Of a stretch of 64,000 nucleotides of DNA, positions 39,267 through 48,721 are shown piece by piece. Source of the stretch: an uncultured Pseudomonadota bacterium (GTDB lineage Bacteria; Pseudomonadota; Gammaproteobacteria; Methylococcales; Methylomonadaceae). A model generated the notes under the pieces. That model was not told the DNA's origin. It did not search any database and was given only the letters and a program-made list of their open reading frames with translations. A program made the position numbers and the translations under genes. The DNA lies in assembly GCA_903928965.1 (NCBI GenBank), contig CAIYSZ010000087.1, forward strand, positions 1 to 64,000, written 5' to 3'. Position 1 is the stretch's first letter; each line of letters opens with the position of its first letter.

Positions 39267-39288
39267 CCCCGCCTGATCGCGGCGGGGT
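39266..39288. terminator. Hairpin between convergent genes
   Basis: ACCCCGCC-TGATCGC-GGCGGGGT perfect 8-bp stem between the RND pump and carbonic anhydrase genes; no clear T tract. Confidence 0.55.
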
Positions 39289-39300
39289 CAGGCTAGATAC

Positions 39301-39879
39301 TTAACGCGGTTTGCCGGCGGCGGTGGCGGCTTCTACTTCCAACAAGCGGCCGGTTTTAACGTCGTAGATGTATCCGTATACCGGAACATAGGACGGAACC
39401 AGTGGATGGCCGGCGATGCGTTTTACATCTTCCAGCACGCTGTCGGCTTGATTGCTGATGGTCAACCAATCAATGTAGTTAGCTTCGGCGGAACCTGGGC
39501 CGGGGCCGACGTCGCGCCAGCCGTCGGCGCTGAGTTCGGCGGTGTCCAAACTGCTGGCCAGCAAATCGCGCATGATGTTGTCGGTGAAGGTTTCCATGCC
39601 GCAATCGGTATGGTGAATCACAAACCATTCCTGGGTGCCCAGCAGTTTATGTGAAATCACTAGCGAGCGGATGGCGTCGTCGCTGGCGCGGCCGCCGGCG
39701 TTGCGGATGACGTGGGCGTCGCCTTCAGATAGGCCCGCGTATTTGGCCGGGTCCAGGCGGGCGTCCATGCAGGTCAGAATGGCGAATTGGCGCGCCGGCG
39801 GCATGGCTAAATGGCCTTTGTCGAAATGCGCGGCGTACTCGCGGTTGGCCAGTAAAACTTCGTTGTGAACCTTGCTCAT
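39301..39879 (-). CDS. Beta-class carbonic anhydrase
   Basis: '[64 protein letters not shown]': zinc-ligand CxD and HxxC motifs. Confidence 0.93.
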   Translation of the reverse strand: MSKVHNEVLLANREYAAHFDKGHLAMPPARQFAILTCMDARLDPAKYAGLSEGDAHVIRNAGGRASDDAIRSLVISHKLLGTQEWFVIHHTDCGMETFTDNIMRDLLASSLDTAELSADGWRDVGPGPGSAEANYIDWLTISNQADSVLEDVKRIAGHPLVPSYVPVYGYIYDVKTGRLLEVEAATAAGKPR

Positions 39880-39958
39880 ATTGTTTCCTTGTTTTGTATT
39901 AATTGTCTGCTTATTGTACGCTTAGGGCTGGACTTTGTATCAAGTCCAAGGTTTAAGA

Positions 39959-39981
39959 ATTATAAACTCAAGGTTTATAAT
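39959..39981. promoter_or_regulatory. Palindromic putative operator ATTATAAAC-TCAAG-GTTTATAAT
   Basis: Perfect 9-bp arms about 80 bp upstream of the carbonic anhydrase start; arms shared with the site at 41925-41943. Confidence 0.6.
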
Positions 39982-40299
39982 GTTCTCTGGTTGCTTATTA
40001 ATTAAGCGCTTATTGCATGGGTGGCCGGGTGTATAGGAATAGCTGCTTACATAATCACTAATAGCCTAAAATTAAAGCGGCTACTTTCGAGTTAGGCGTC
40101 TAATTTGCGCGGAATACCGGGAGCTTAGCGAATTAAGTAACAAACGCCGTGTAAAAAACCTGACATCCCCGATTGGCTAGCCTGCGTAGGTGCGAATGCG
40201 AAGCTTAATCGCACGCAGGAGCGCCTTTCGTTCACCGTCACTTTACGGGCTTGCAACAGCGCGACGATTCCTATCGCCGCGCTGTCCAAGGCCTAGGGC

Positions 40300-41661
40300 T
40301 TATTTCAGCACTACAAAATACCCGTCGCCGCCGCGTTGCAGATTAATCAGCAACGGCGCTTGCGGATTGGATACTTGTTTGAATTCGTCCAGGTTTTTGA
40401 TGCGGTAGCGGTTGGCCGAGACTATGATGTCGCCGGGACGCAAACCCGTTTTCCAGGCCGGGGATTTAGGGTCCAGCTTTTCTATCAGCACGCCTTCCAC
40501 TTGATCCTTAGGCGTAGGTCCGAGCAGAGCGCCGGCTAGGGCGGGGTGTATTTTGTCGCCGGCCAATTCCGGACGTTTGGGTTTGCCGATAACGGCTTGC
40601 AGGGATTTACGCTCTTCGCCGCGCAAAATGTCTATGTTGGCAGTATCGCCGATCTGCAGCAAGCCGATCAGGGTGCGGATTTGGCTGCTGCCGTTTTTGA
40701 TTTCATCCCCGTTGATGGCGACAATCACGTCGCCCGGCTCCATGCCGGCTTTTTCGGCCGGCGAACCGGTTTCCACCCGGCTGACCACGGCCCCGTGTTG
40801 GCTTTTCAAGGAGAAGGCCTTGATCAGTTCCGGCGTTAAGTCTTGGGTGGTGACGCCCAGCAGGCCGCGGCGCACTTCACCGTGTTGGATCAGTGAATCC
40901 ATGATGCGCAAAGCCATGTTGGACGGAATGGCAAAGCCGATGCCGACATTGCCGCCGCTAGGCGCTAGTATGGCGGTGTTCATGCCGACGAATTCGCCGC
41001 GCAGGTTGACCAGTGCGCCGCCGGAGTTGCCGGGGTTGATGGAGGCGTCGGTTTGGATGAAATCTTCCAGGCCCTCAATGCCTAAGCCGGAGCGGCCCAA
41101 GGCGCTGACGATGCCGGAGGTGACGGTTTGTCCCAGGCCGAACGGGTTGCCGATGGCGACCACGAAATCGCCTACTTTAAGCTGGTTGGAGTCGGCTACC
41201 TTGAGTTCGGTCAAATGGTCGGCCGGAATTTGCACCACCGCGACGTCGGCTTCCGGGTCCGCGCCGATCAATTTGGCGTTAAGCTGGCGGCCGTCGCTCA
41301 AGGTGATGGTGATTTTGTCGGCCTTGTCGATAACGTGATTGTTGGTCAGTACATAACCCTCTTCCTTGTTAATAATCACGCCGGAGCCCAAGCTGTTGCG
41401 CTGTTGCTGGCGCTGATTATTCGGGACATTGAAAAAGCGACGGAAAATCGGGTCGTTCATTAACGGATTTTCCTGTATTCTGACATTGGTTGAGGTGGAA
41501 ATGTTGACCACCGCCGGCATGCTGTTTTCCAGCATGGGGGCCAATGAAGGCAATGGCGCGCCTTCCACTTGCAAAGGCAGCGTCGCATGGGCGGGCGAGC
41601 CGATTAATCCAATTAAGGCCAAGGCCAGTATATATTTATGTTTCGTCATTGTTACGCTCAT
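40300..41661 (-). CDS. DegQ/DegP-family periplasmic serine endoprotease
   Basis: 'GSGVIINKEEGYVLTNNHVIDKADKI', 'DVAVVQIP', 'FIQTDASINPGNSGGALVNLRGEFVGMN' plus two PDZ domains. Confidence 0.95.
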   Translation of the reverse strand: MSVTMTKHKYILALALIGLIGSPAHATLPLQVEGAPLPSLAPMLENSMPAVVNISTSTNVRIQENPLMNDPIFRRFFNVPNNQRQQQRNSLGSGVIINKEEGYVLTNNHVIDKADKITITLSDGRQLNAKLIGADPEADVAVVQIPADHLTELKVADSNQLKVGDFVVAIGNPFGLGQTVTSGIVSALGRSGLGIEGLEDFIQTDASINPGNSGGALVNLRGEFVGMNTAILAPSGGNVGIGFAIPSNMALRIMDSLIQHGEVRRGLLGVTTQDLTPELIKAFSLKSQHGAVVSRVETGSPAEKAGMEPGDVIVAINGDEIKNGSSQIRTLIGLLQIGDTANIDILRGEERKSLQAVIGKPKRPELAGDKIHPALAGALLGPTPKDQVEGVLIEKLDPKSPAWKTGLRPGDIIVSANRYRIKNLDEFKQVSNPQAPLLINLQRGGDGYFVVLK

Positions 41662-41924
41662 CTAACCGTGAAAGTACCGCATTATGACTAGCGGGCCGAA
41701 GAAATGTTTCCAATTCGGAGCGGAAAAAACCGAATTCGCATCGTGATTGTATAAAATTTAAAGATAGCGGCGGTAAAACGTGTTTTCAAGGGGGGAGGAG
41801 ATGAGTATGCGCGATGGAGGAAAAACGTCTGGGCTGATTGCCAGCGCCAGACGAAAAGAACTATCTCCATGAATTATTTTACTTATTTCTCTTGCTGATT
41901 TAAACCGTAGAAAAGTTTAAAGTG

Positions 41925-41943
41925 TATAAACTTTATGTTTATA
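41925..41943. promoter_or_regulatory. Palindromic putative operator TATAAAC-TTTAT-GTTTATA
   Basis: Perfect 7-bp arms, 29 bp upstream of the LysR start, same arms and spacing as the site at 39961-39979. Confidence 0.6.
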
Positions 41944-41971
41944 AAAAAGGTTTGCAGGAACATTAACCCGA

Positions 41972-42856
41972 ATGGATAAGTTTAATCACATGCGAGTCTT
42001 TTGCCGGATAGTCGAACTAGGCTCATTTTCCGCCGCGGCCAAGGAAATGCAATGTTCGAGCATGATGGTCAGCAAGTATATGCAACAATTGGAGGCTTCG
42101 TTGGGGGTGGTGTTATTGAACCGCACCACGCGCTCCTTGAGTCTGACCGGAGCGGGCGAGGCTTATTATTTGCGCGGCAAGCAGTTGTTGGAGGACCTGG
42201 CCGATTTGGAGGCCGCCACTGCGCAGATGAGTGAGCAAGTGAAAGGCGAATTGAAAATCAACGCGCCTATCGATTTTGGCGGCATGTATTTGCCGGCCGT
42301 GATTTGCCGGTTTACAAGCCAATATCCGGAAGTCAGGATTTCTTTAAGTCTGGACAACAAACCCTTAAATTTGCGCTCTGGTGCATTCGATCTGTCGATT
42401 TTAGTGACCGACACGCTGGACCCCGGCGTGGTGGCGCGTAAAATAGCGGTCACCGAGCTTGGAATCTACGCCGCGCCGGCTTATTTGGCGGAACACGGCT
42501 GTCCGCAAACGCTGGATGAGCTTAGCGGCTGTCGCTGTTTACATTACGCCGACACCCCGCATGGCGATTATTGGGTGTTCAATCTGGAAGACGGCGGCAA
42601 AAAAATTCGCAATGAATGGGTTTTTTCTTCCAATAATGGCCGGGTGCTGTGTCAGGCGGCGGCTTTGGGATTGGGGATCGTGCGTGCGCCCAAATTATCG
42701 GCCGCGCCTTTCTTGGCGAACGGCGAACTGGTGGAGATCATGCGGGATTTTAGGCGGCCGGATTTGGCGGTTTACGCCACTTATTTGCAACGGCGTTATT
42801 ATCCGGCTAAATTAACCGCCTTTGTCGAGTTTTTGTTGCAGTATTTCGAGAAATAA
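41972..42856 (+). CDS. LysR-family transcriptional regulator
   Basis: 'MRVFCRIVELGSFSAAAKEMQCSSMMVSKYMQQLEASLGVVLLNRTTRSLSLTGAGEAYY' HTH. Confidence 0.95.
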   Translation: MDKFNHMRVFCRIVELGSFSAAAKEMQCSSMMVSKYMQQLEASLGVVLLNRTTRSLSLTGAGEAYYLRGKQLLEDLADLEAATAQMSEQVKGELKINAPIDFGGMYLPAVICRFTSQYPEVRISLSLDNKPLNLRSGAFDLSILVTDTLDPGVVARKIAVTELGIYAAPAYLAEHGCPQTLDELSGCRCLHYADTPHGDYWVFNLEDGGKKIRNEWVFSSNNGRVLCQAAALGLGIVRAPKLSAAPFLANGELVEIMRDFRRPDLAVYATYLQRRYYPAKLTAFVEFLLQYFEK

Positions 42857-42930
42857 ACACCGCAAATCGCGGGGTTGAGCCATGCATAACACCCATTTAA
42901 TAAGCTACGAGTTTTAAAGGAGAAGCGACT

Positions 42931-43536
42931 ATGTTCAGCAAACCGGCGCAAACCAGTCAACCATTGCACTCATTAATACAAAACCGTTGGAGCCCGCGCG
43001 CTTTCGACCCGGATCAGCCGGTAAGCGAGCCGGCCTTGATCGCGGTGTTGGAAGCAGCGCGCTGGGCTCCGTCGTGCATGAATGAGCAACCGTGGCGCTT
43101 TGTCGCCTGCGACCGGCAACGGCAGGCCGAAGCCTGGAGTGAGTTGTTGGCTTGCTTGGCCGAAAAAAACCGGGAATGGGCGCAACACGCGCCGGTGTTG
43201 ATATTGGCGGCGGCGCAAGAGCATTTTGCGCAAAACGGCAAACCTAATCGCTGGGCGGCCTATGATCTTGGAGCCGCAAGTATGAGTATAGTTTTACAAG
43301 CCGCCGCGGAGGGTTTGGTCGCCCACCAAATGGGCGGCTTCGATCCGGAACGGGCTAAACAGAAATTTGGCTTGCCGGAGGGGTTTGCGCCTTACGCGGT
43401 GATTGTCATTGGTTTTCAAGCAGACCCGGAAACTTTAAGCGAGGAATTTAAGCAACGTGAGCTGGCGGAGCGCTCGCGCGCGGATTTAGTGGAGCGGGTT
43501 GGATTTGGGGCGTGGGGAGCCGGGGCTAAAGAGTAG
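42931..43536 (+). CDS. Nitroreductase-family protein
   Basis: 'QNRWSPRAFDPDQPV...LEAARWAPSCMNEQPWRFVA...AAAEGLVAHQMGGFDPERAKQKFGLPEGFAPYAVIVIG'. Confidence 0.92.
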   Translation: MFSKPAQTSQPLHSLIQNRWSPRAFDPDQPVSEPALIAVLEAARWAPSCMNEQPWRFVACDRQRQAEAWSELLACLAEKNREWAQHAPVLILAAAQEHFAQNGKPNRWAAYDLGAASMSIVLQAAAEGLVAHQMGGFDPERAKQKFGLPEGFAPYAVIVIGFQADPETLSEEFKQRELAERSRADLVERVGFGAWGAGAKE

Positions 43537-43607
43537 TCGAAAAAAACGGCTACCCGGTCAAAGCCTGGCTACTTTTTGCTCTTAAACAAACTTCGGAGTG
43601 ACGCCAT

Positions 43608-43706
43608 ATGCCATCTTTTATGTTGATGGAGCCCGCCAACCAAAGCTTTCAAGAACTCATAGCCAACGGCATCAAATACCGCGTTCCGCGTTTTCAGCGC
43701 GATTAG
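43608..43706 (+). pseudogene. N-terminal fragment of DUF262 (GmrSD-like) protein, ending at a nonsense codon
   Basis: MPSFMLMEPANQSFQELIANGIKYRVPRFQRD-TAG-AWD: the DUF262 'Y.VPrfQRdYaWd' motif, with Tyr replaced by TAG and homology lost right after. Confidence 0.75.
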
Positions 43707-43776
43707 GCCTGGGATAAGCGGCGTGGAATTTATATGGTAATAACTCCACGCCAATTATATGCGCCGTTAAACCTCG

Positions 43777-44415
43777 CTACACAAGCTTTTGCTTGCTGTT
43801 TTTAATCAATCCAAGTCCAGCTAAAACCGATCCGAATAACCAAAAACTGGATGGAATCGGCATGGCGGAAATTACAGACCAATCCGCCGTATTATATTCT
43901 AGAGTTTCCGGCGTAGTGATCGTTGAATTGATTTGATAAAAAAGAGCAGTCTCATTCGCTCCATTAAAAAAGTTTTTTGAGAATTCTATAAAATCGCCAT
44001 ATCTTGCGGTATTGCTGGCCACAAACTCCGCGTTTGGAATAGCGGAACCAAAACCGCCAGCTATATCAACAAATATTGCATTGTTTTGCAATCCATCGAA
44101 CGATAGTTGGGCATTCCCTAGTTGATATACTCCATTTTGCAAGGAAGCATTATACATGGAGCCAGAACTATCTGTAGGAATGGCGGTGCCATCCAAATAC
44201 AAAGTAATATCCGATAAATTGGTAATTAGATCACCATTAGCTGTTCCGGAGAAGTAACCTGAAATAATATCATTAGTATCAGTAAATTTATAACTAAATT
44301 CAAAAACATTAGCCTGAGTCATAGAGGTGAAGAACAAAGACAAGAATGCCGTGGATGTTAAGCGAAAATTCATTTTTAATTGCTCCATAAAACAATTCAA
44401 ATAATCAGTCGCCAT
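43777..44415 (-). CDS. Secreted protein with VPLPA/PEP-CTERM-type sorting signal
   Basis: Signal peptide 'FRLTSTAFLSLFFTSMTQA'; C-terminus 'MPIPSSFWLFGSVLAGLGLIKNSKQKLV'. ATG at 44373 is the more likely start. Confidence 0.8.
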   Translation of the reverse strand: MATDYLNCFMEQLKMNFRLTSTAFLSLFFTSMTQANVFEFSYKFTDTNDIISGYFSGTANGDLITNLSDITLYLDGTAIPTDSSGSMYNASLQNGVYQLGNAQLSFDGLQNNAIFVDIAGGFGSAIPNAEFVASNTARYGDFIEFSKNFFNGANETALFYQINSTITTPETLEYNTADWSVISAMPIPSSFWLFGSVLAGLGLIKNSKQKLV

Positions 44416-44660
44416 CTTAACTAAACCAAAACGACGATTGAGCCAAAAACCATCATCCGATAACTAAATCCTTGCTGTAAATATATATTTAAATACAATT
44501 AAAATATTGATTCATATCAAAAAAATGTATAAAAATTAAATTCTAAGTAAGAGTGCGCAACCATTTTTAAATTTGCCTTATGTGAAGAACGCCGTCAACC
44601 AAAATCTCAATGCGCTGTTGATGTGGCGTTATTTAAAAACGGTTACACGCTTTTACTTAG

Positions 44661-44785
44661 TTTAACAGGCTGTTGACTTTCTTAAGTTTGTCAGACTTGA
44701 CCAATATTTAGTGAATTGAAGTCGTTTTGACACAATATGTTGTGGTGATTTTTTGACAAAATGAATTTTTCAACAGCCTGTTAAA
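44661..44785. mobile_element. MITE-like element with 16-bp terminal inverted repeats
   Basis: TTTAACAGGCTGTTGA ... TCAACAGCCTGTTAAA perfect TIRs about 125 bp end to end, AT-rich non-coding interior. Confidence 0.65.
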
Positions 44786-44929
44786 TGTGGGTCGAATTTG
44801 CTGCGTGCTGTGAATAAAGCTTGCCCGCCAAAACCTCAAGTGGCTGGTGACTTTAGAGTTTTTCCGGCTTAGATTGGTAGCCTGGAGAAGTGATTGCGGC
44901 GAAGCCGGACGCTTGCGCCGCTGTTAGAT

Positions 44930-45706
44930 TTATTCGGCGCGGGTTTCACCGATCACGATTTGGCCGGTAAACAATTTGCCAGCGATATTGGCGTTATTGA
45001 AGTTGATGTTCACGGCTTGGGTGCTGATACTGACCGGGGTGTCCTCGCAGCCAACTGAGCCGATGGTGCAAGAAATCAATAGCTCAACGAGTTGGTTGTT
45101 CAGCGTGATGGTTAAGTCAGGGCTGGAATACAATGGGTAATTGACGTCGGGACTGCCGGAGTAGCTCACCGGAGCGCTGGATGTACCCGCGATTAATTGC
45201 CCGCTTACGGTTATGTTGCCGAAACTGGCGGCGCCCGCCGTGGTAATAAAACTTGGGAATACGAGGTCGTAGCTGGATGAAGTTTGCAGTTTGCTGACAT
45301 CAATCTGCAATAAAGTGGTTTCGTGGTTATTGGCGTCGGTGACGGTGAGTTTTAGGTTTAATTTTGCGACGTTGGTATTGCCGGTGGCGGCGATGGCATC
45401 CACGGTGATACCGTTTGAGATGATTTGTTCGTTAATGCCGCTGGCGGCGGCGCTTAGTTTTAGCGCCTGAGCGCCGCTGGAAAGATACAGGTTTTTATTG
45501 TAAGCGGCGATGACCAATTTTTGGTTGTATGGCGCGGGGCGGGCGTTCGACAAACGGGCTTGCACCGGCAGGTTAAAACTGTGTCCGTTGCTGATGAGTT
45601 GCGCGCTCAATAAGCCGGCGTTACTGTTGCCGGCGGCTTTTACCGGACTGTAAGCAAAAAACATAGCCAGTGAAATGATGGTTCCGATAATGCGAGTCGT
45701 TGGCAT
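44930..45706 (-). CDS. Hypothetical secreted protein
   Basis: Signal peptide 'IIGTIISLAMFFAYSPVKA'; beta-rich Ser/Thr/Asn-rich sequence, no recognised family. Confidence 0.65.
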   Translation of the reverse strand: MPTTRIIGTIISLAMFFAYSPVKAAGNSNAGLLSAQLISNGHSFNLPVQARLSNARPAPYNQKLVIAAYNKNLYLSSGAQALKLSAAASGINEQIISNGITVDAIAATGNTNVAKLNLKLTVTDANNHETTLLQIDVSKLQTSSSYDLVFPSFITTAGAASFGNITVSGQLIAGTSSAPVSYSGSPDVNYPLYSSPDLTITLNNQLVELLISCTIGSVGCEDTPVSISTQAVNINFNNANIAGKLFTGQIVIGETRAE

Positions 45707-45847
45707 TAATATTTCCTTAGTTAGAGGGTAATGAGAGCCTAAATGGCGCGCGGTTTTGAACGCTAGTCAAGGATTTGTCGGCATTTTATACACATAACAT
45801 CAACATATCAAGTAAAAGTATTGCTTATTCGATTGCAAAATTTAAGC

Positions 45848-46582
45848 TTAATAGTTTTGCAGGCCTTTAAATAGCAAGTCGGTATCCAGGATAAAAGGGA
45901 TTTCCAATTTCTCGGCGATCAGCCCGGCGTCGCCGCCGGTCAGAATTAGGCGGCCAGGGTGCGCCAGGCGGCGGTAAGCGGTTTCTATAAAGCCGGCGGC
46001 GGCGTATAGCGCGCCGTTGTGCAGCGCGGCGGCGGTGTCGGCCGCCAAAAGTGCGTCGTTCGCCCGCGGCGCTATGTTTAGCGCGGCGGTGTTGGCGGCC
46101 AAGGCTTGCCGCATGACGCGCAGGCCGGGGCAAATCAAGCCGCCCAAATGTCCACCCTCGGCATCCAGGGCGTCGAAGGTGACGGCGGTGCCGCAATCGG
46201 CTATGCAGCAGGAGCCAGGGTAGTGTCGTCGAGCCGCGATCAAGCCCAACCAACGGTCTACGCCTAGGGTTTCCGGTTCCGCGTAGGCGTTGCGCACTCC
46301 GTACGCCTCGGCTTCCGCGCGCACTTGCCGGCACGCAGTCTGCGGCCATAAATTGTGCAAAATGCCGAACAAGCTTTGCTTGACCTCAACCGCGGCCACG
46401 CTGGCGCAAACGATGGACTCCGGTGTTTCAAGAGCCCGCCAGTCTTCAAACAAGGGCGCGGCCGCCAATATTTCGGCATGGGAAACGCTGTGCGGCTCGC
46501 CGAGCCCTGCCGTGCCGGCCAAGCGCCATTTCAAACGGCTATTGCCGAGGTCGATCAGCAATTTCTTAGAGCTCTGATTCAT
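45848..46582 (-). CDS. coaX: Type III pantothenate kinase
   Basis: 'LLIDLGNSRLKWRL', 'TLGVDRWLGLIAAR', 'CIADCGTAVTFDAL', 'GGLICPGLRVMRQAL', 'LTGGDA'. Confidence 0.93.
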   Translation of the reverse strand: MNQSSKKLLIDLGNSRLKWRLAGTAGLGEPHSVSHAEILAAAPLFEDWRALETPESIVCASVAAVEVKQSLFGILHNLWPQTACRQVRAEAEAYGVRNAYAEPETLGVDRWLGLIAARRHYPGSCCIADCGTAVTFDALDAEGGHLGGLICPGLRVMRQALAANTAALNIAPRANDALLAADTAAALHNGALYAAAGFIETAYRRLAHPGRLILTGGDAGLIAEKLEIPFILDTDLLFKGLQNY

Positions 46583-47571
46583 AGCGCTCTGACGCTGACT
46601 TCGCCGGATGCATAGGCGCGGCGCTGGCCGTCGGCTTGTTCCAGCAATAATAGGCCATGATCGTCAATGCCGGCGGCTATCCCTTGCAAGCGTTGTTCGC
46701 CGATTTGCAATTGCACCGGCAAACCCAGTAGGCAATCGTATTGGCGCCAGGCGTTTAAGGTTTCGGGCAGGCGCGCCGCGCTGAATTCCGACATAGCGCC
46801 GTGCAGGCGGTTCAGCAGGGCCGCCGCCAGCCGATTCCGGCTTAGGTAGGCCTCCGCGCCGAGTATGCGGCTTAAATCGGTCCAGGGCTGGTCGATGCCG
46901 GCGGCTTGCTCGGCGGTTAATTGTAGATTCAGACCCACACCCGCCACGGCATGGCAAGGGCCGTTGGTTTCGCCGGAAACCTCCACCAAAATGCCGCCGA
47001 GCTTTTTTCCGCGGTGCTGAATGTCATTCGGCCATTTCAAATCGATTTCGGTGGCGCCTATGTCGTGCAGCGCTTGGGTCACCGCCACGCCGGCGGCCAA
47101 ACTCAGGCCGGCGATGGCGGCCGGGCCGTCCGGGTAACGCCAGAGCATGGACAGGTAGATGTTTTGCCCGAACGGTGAAGTCCATTGCCGGCCGCGCCGG
47201 CCCCGGCCGGCGGTTTGATATTCGCTGAGATAAGTTAAGCCGCCGGGGGTGTCGGGTTCGGCTTGCCGCATCAGTTGGCTATTGGTGGAGTCCAGCGCGT
47301 CGAAAATTTCAATGCGTAAATCGCGCTTGGCCGGCGGGCCGAGCAGGGTTTGAATACGCTCTAATTCCAGCAATTGCAATGGCGGATGCAGCCGATAGCC
47401 CTTGCCGGTGATGGCGCGGATGCGCAGGCCATAGACGGAAAGGGCTTGCAAATGCTTCCATACCGCGCCGCGGTTAAGCAGGCCGGTGGCTTGAGCCAGA
47501 CTGGCGCCGGGGTGGAATTTACCGTCGGCGAGTAAACACAACAGTTGTTTTTGCAAAGGCGGTATGTGCAT
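46579..47571 (-). CDS. birA: Bifunctional biotin-[acetyl-CoA-carboxylase] ligase / biotin operon repressor
   Basis: 'LTYLSEYQTAGRGRRGRQWTSPFGQNIYLSMLWRY', 'IDLKWPNDIQHRGKKLGGILVEVSGE', N-terminal HTH. Confidence 0.94.
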   Translation of the reverse strand: MHIPPLQKQLLCLLADGKFHPGASLAQATGLLNRGAVWKHLQALSVYGLRIRAITGKGYRLHPPLQLLELERIQTLLGPPAKRDLRIEIFDALDSTNSQLMRQAEPDTPGGLTYLSEYQTAGRGRRGRQWTSPFGQNIYLSMLWRYPDGPAAIAGLSLAAGVAVTQALHDIGATEIDLKWPNDIQHRGKKLGGILVEVSGETNGPCHAVAGVGLNLQLTAEQAAGIDQPWTDLSRILGAEAYLSRNRLAAALLNRLHGAMSEFSAARLPETLNAWRQYDCLLGLPVQLQIGEQRLQGIAAGIDDHGLLLLEQADGQRRAYASGEVSVRAL

Positions 47572-47588
47572 GGCGCTACGCGGTAGGG

Positions 47589-47945
47589 TTAATCGTTGAT
47601 GATCAGGTCAAAGTCTTGCAGAAAGGCGGCGATTTGCGCGCGTGGCATGCGCCGCGCCGGCAGCAGCGGCGATGCTAGGTCGAGTCCGCGTTCGCTTAGG
47701 GATTCGGCTTCCACGAATATTTCCTCCACGCCGTAAAATTGCATGGCCGGCAGCAAGGCGGCGGTGTTTTTTAATTGCAGCGCCGCCGCTTGTTGGCCGG
47801 GATGCAGTTGGTAGACGCCGTCATCTAAAAACAGCACGCCGACGGATTGATCGAAAGCGGCGGCGGTCAGCAGCTGGTCTAGGGTTTCGGCCAACCGCAG
47901 GCCTTGGTGCGGGGGGTGGCGCATCAGAAATAGTATGTTTTTCAT
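47589..47945 (-). CDS. tusC: Sulfur relay protein TusC/DsrF
   Basis: 'MKNILFLMRHPPHQGLRLAETLDQLLTAAAFDQSVGVLFLDDGVYQL...QFYGVEEIFVEAESLSERGL'. Confidence 0.85.
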   Translation of the reverse strand: MKNILFLMRHPPHQGLRLAETLDQLLTAAAFDQSVGVLFLDDGVYQLHPGQQAAALQLKNTAALLPAMQFYGVEEIFVEAESLSERGLDLASPLLPARRMPRAQIAAFLQDFDLIIND

Positions 47946-47953
47946 GGCTAGGG

Positions 47954-48343
47954 TCAATCGAAGATCAGGTGGCGATCCGCTTCCAGCAAGGCTTCCAGCC
48001 ACAGCCCCAAGCCGGCGATGCGAAATCCTGGAGCTAGATCGTCATCAAGCTTGCCTTGGCGGCGGGCCTCGTCCGGGCCAAGCAAGCCGCGCCGTTGCGC
48101 GGCGGATATGCAGACCGCCAAATCGATGTGATGTTCGGCGGCCAGTTGCGCCCATTGCCGCTGGTAAACGGGTTCGTCATCCGGCGGCGTGGCGTAGCGC
48201 AGAGCGTGGTAAACGCCTTCGCGGTAAAAAAAAATCCGGTTGATGCGGTGGCCCGCGTTCAGCGCGGCCAGCGCGAAGCGGTAGGCGTCTAGCCCGGCAT
48301 GGTCGGCGTAAGGGCTGGCGTTGATTTGCAAGGCGTATATCAT
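47954..48343 (-). CDS. tusD: Sulfur relay protein TusD/DsrE
   Basis: 'YALQINASPY...ALAALNAGHRINRIFFYREGVYHAL...HIDLAVCISAAQRRGLL' with conserved Cys. Confidence 0.88.
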   Translation of the reverse strand: MIYALQINASPYADHAGLDAYRFALAALNAGHRINRIFFYREGVYHALRYATPPDDEPVYQRQWAQLAAEHHIDLAVCISAAQRRGLLGPDEARRQGKLDDDLAPGFRIAGLGLWLEALLEADRHLIFD

Positions 48344-48598
48344 GATAAATTTTAAATTTTTACTATTTTACCTAAATTATGCTGCGCGGGCCATGACGAG
48401 ACTCAATGTACGGCATGGAATGCAAAGCCATAAAAATGAGCATTCCGGGCGTGAAGTTTTTAAATACTGATAACTTTTTCACGTTAGGCTTTCCCTGGAA
48501 CATGAAGCGCGATAGAATCCGATATTGAAATGTCAGCCGCCAGCTTAAGCCGATACAATCGCTTTGGCAATGCTAAAGTCTTTTGGCGCTAAGCCGGC

Positions 48599-48667
48599 CT
48601 TGGCTGCCGGGGCCGATAGTCGGGACGCCGCCACTATGTCAATCGCCTATCGTCCCCGGTCGCCAAG
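48599..48667. repeat. Imperfect long inverted repeat (dispersed palindromic element, copy A)
   Basis: CTTGGCTGCCGGGGCCGATAGTCG ... CGCCTATCGTCCCCGGTCGCCAAG; related to the element at 58022-58232. Confidence 0.65.
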
Positions 48668-48721
48668 CCCTTAAGTGATTGGCTGGCTTGATGTAAGTCT
48701 CGGCTTAGACCGGATGGAGCT

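Noticed and set aside
40140-40290. Possible structured RNA between carbonic anhydrase and degQ
   Set aside because: Some short complementary stretches (GTGCGAATGCGAAGCTTAATCGCACGC) but nothing matching a known RNA family by eye; a covariance-model search would be needed.
40553-41338. 261-aa plus-strand ORF within degQ
   Set aside because: Antisense shadow of the protease gene.
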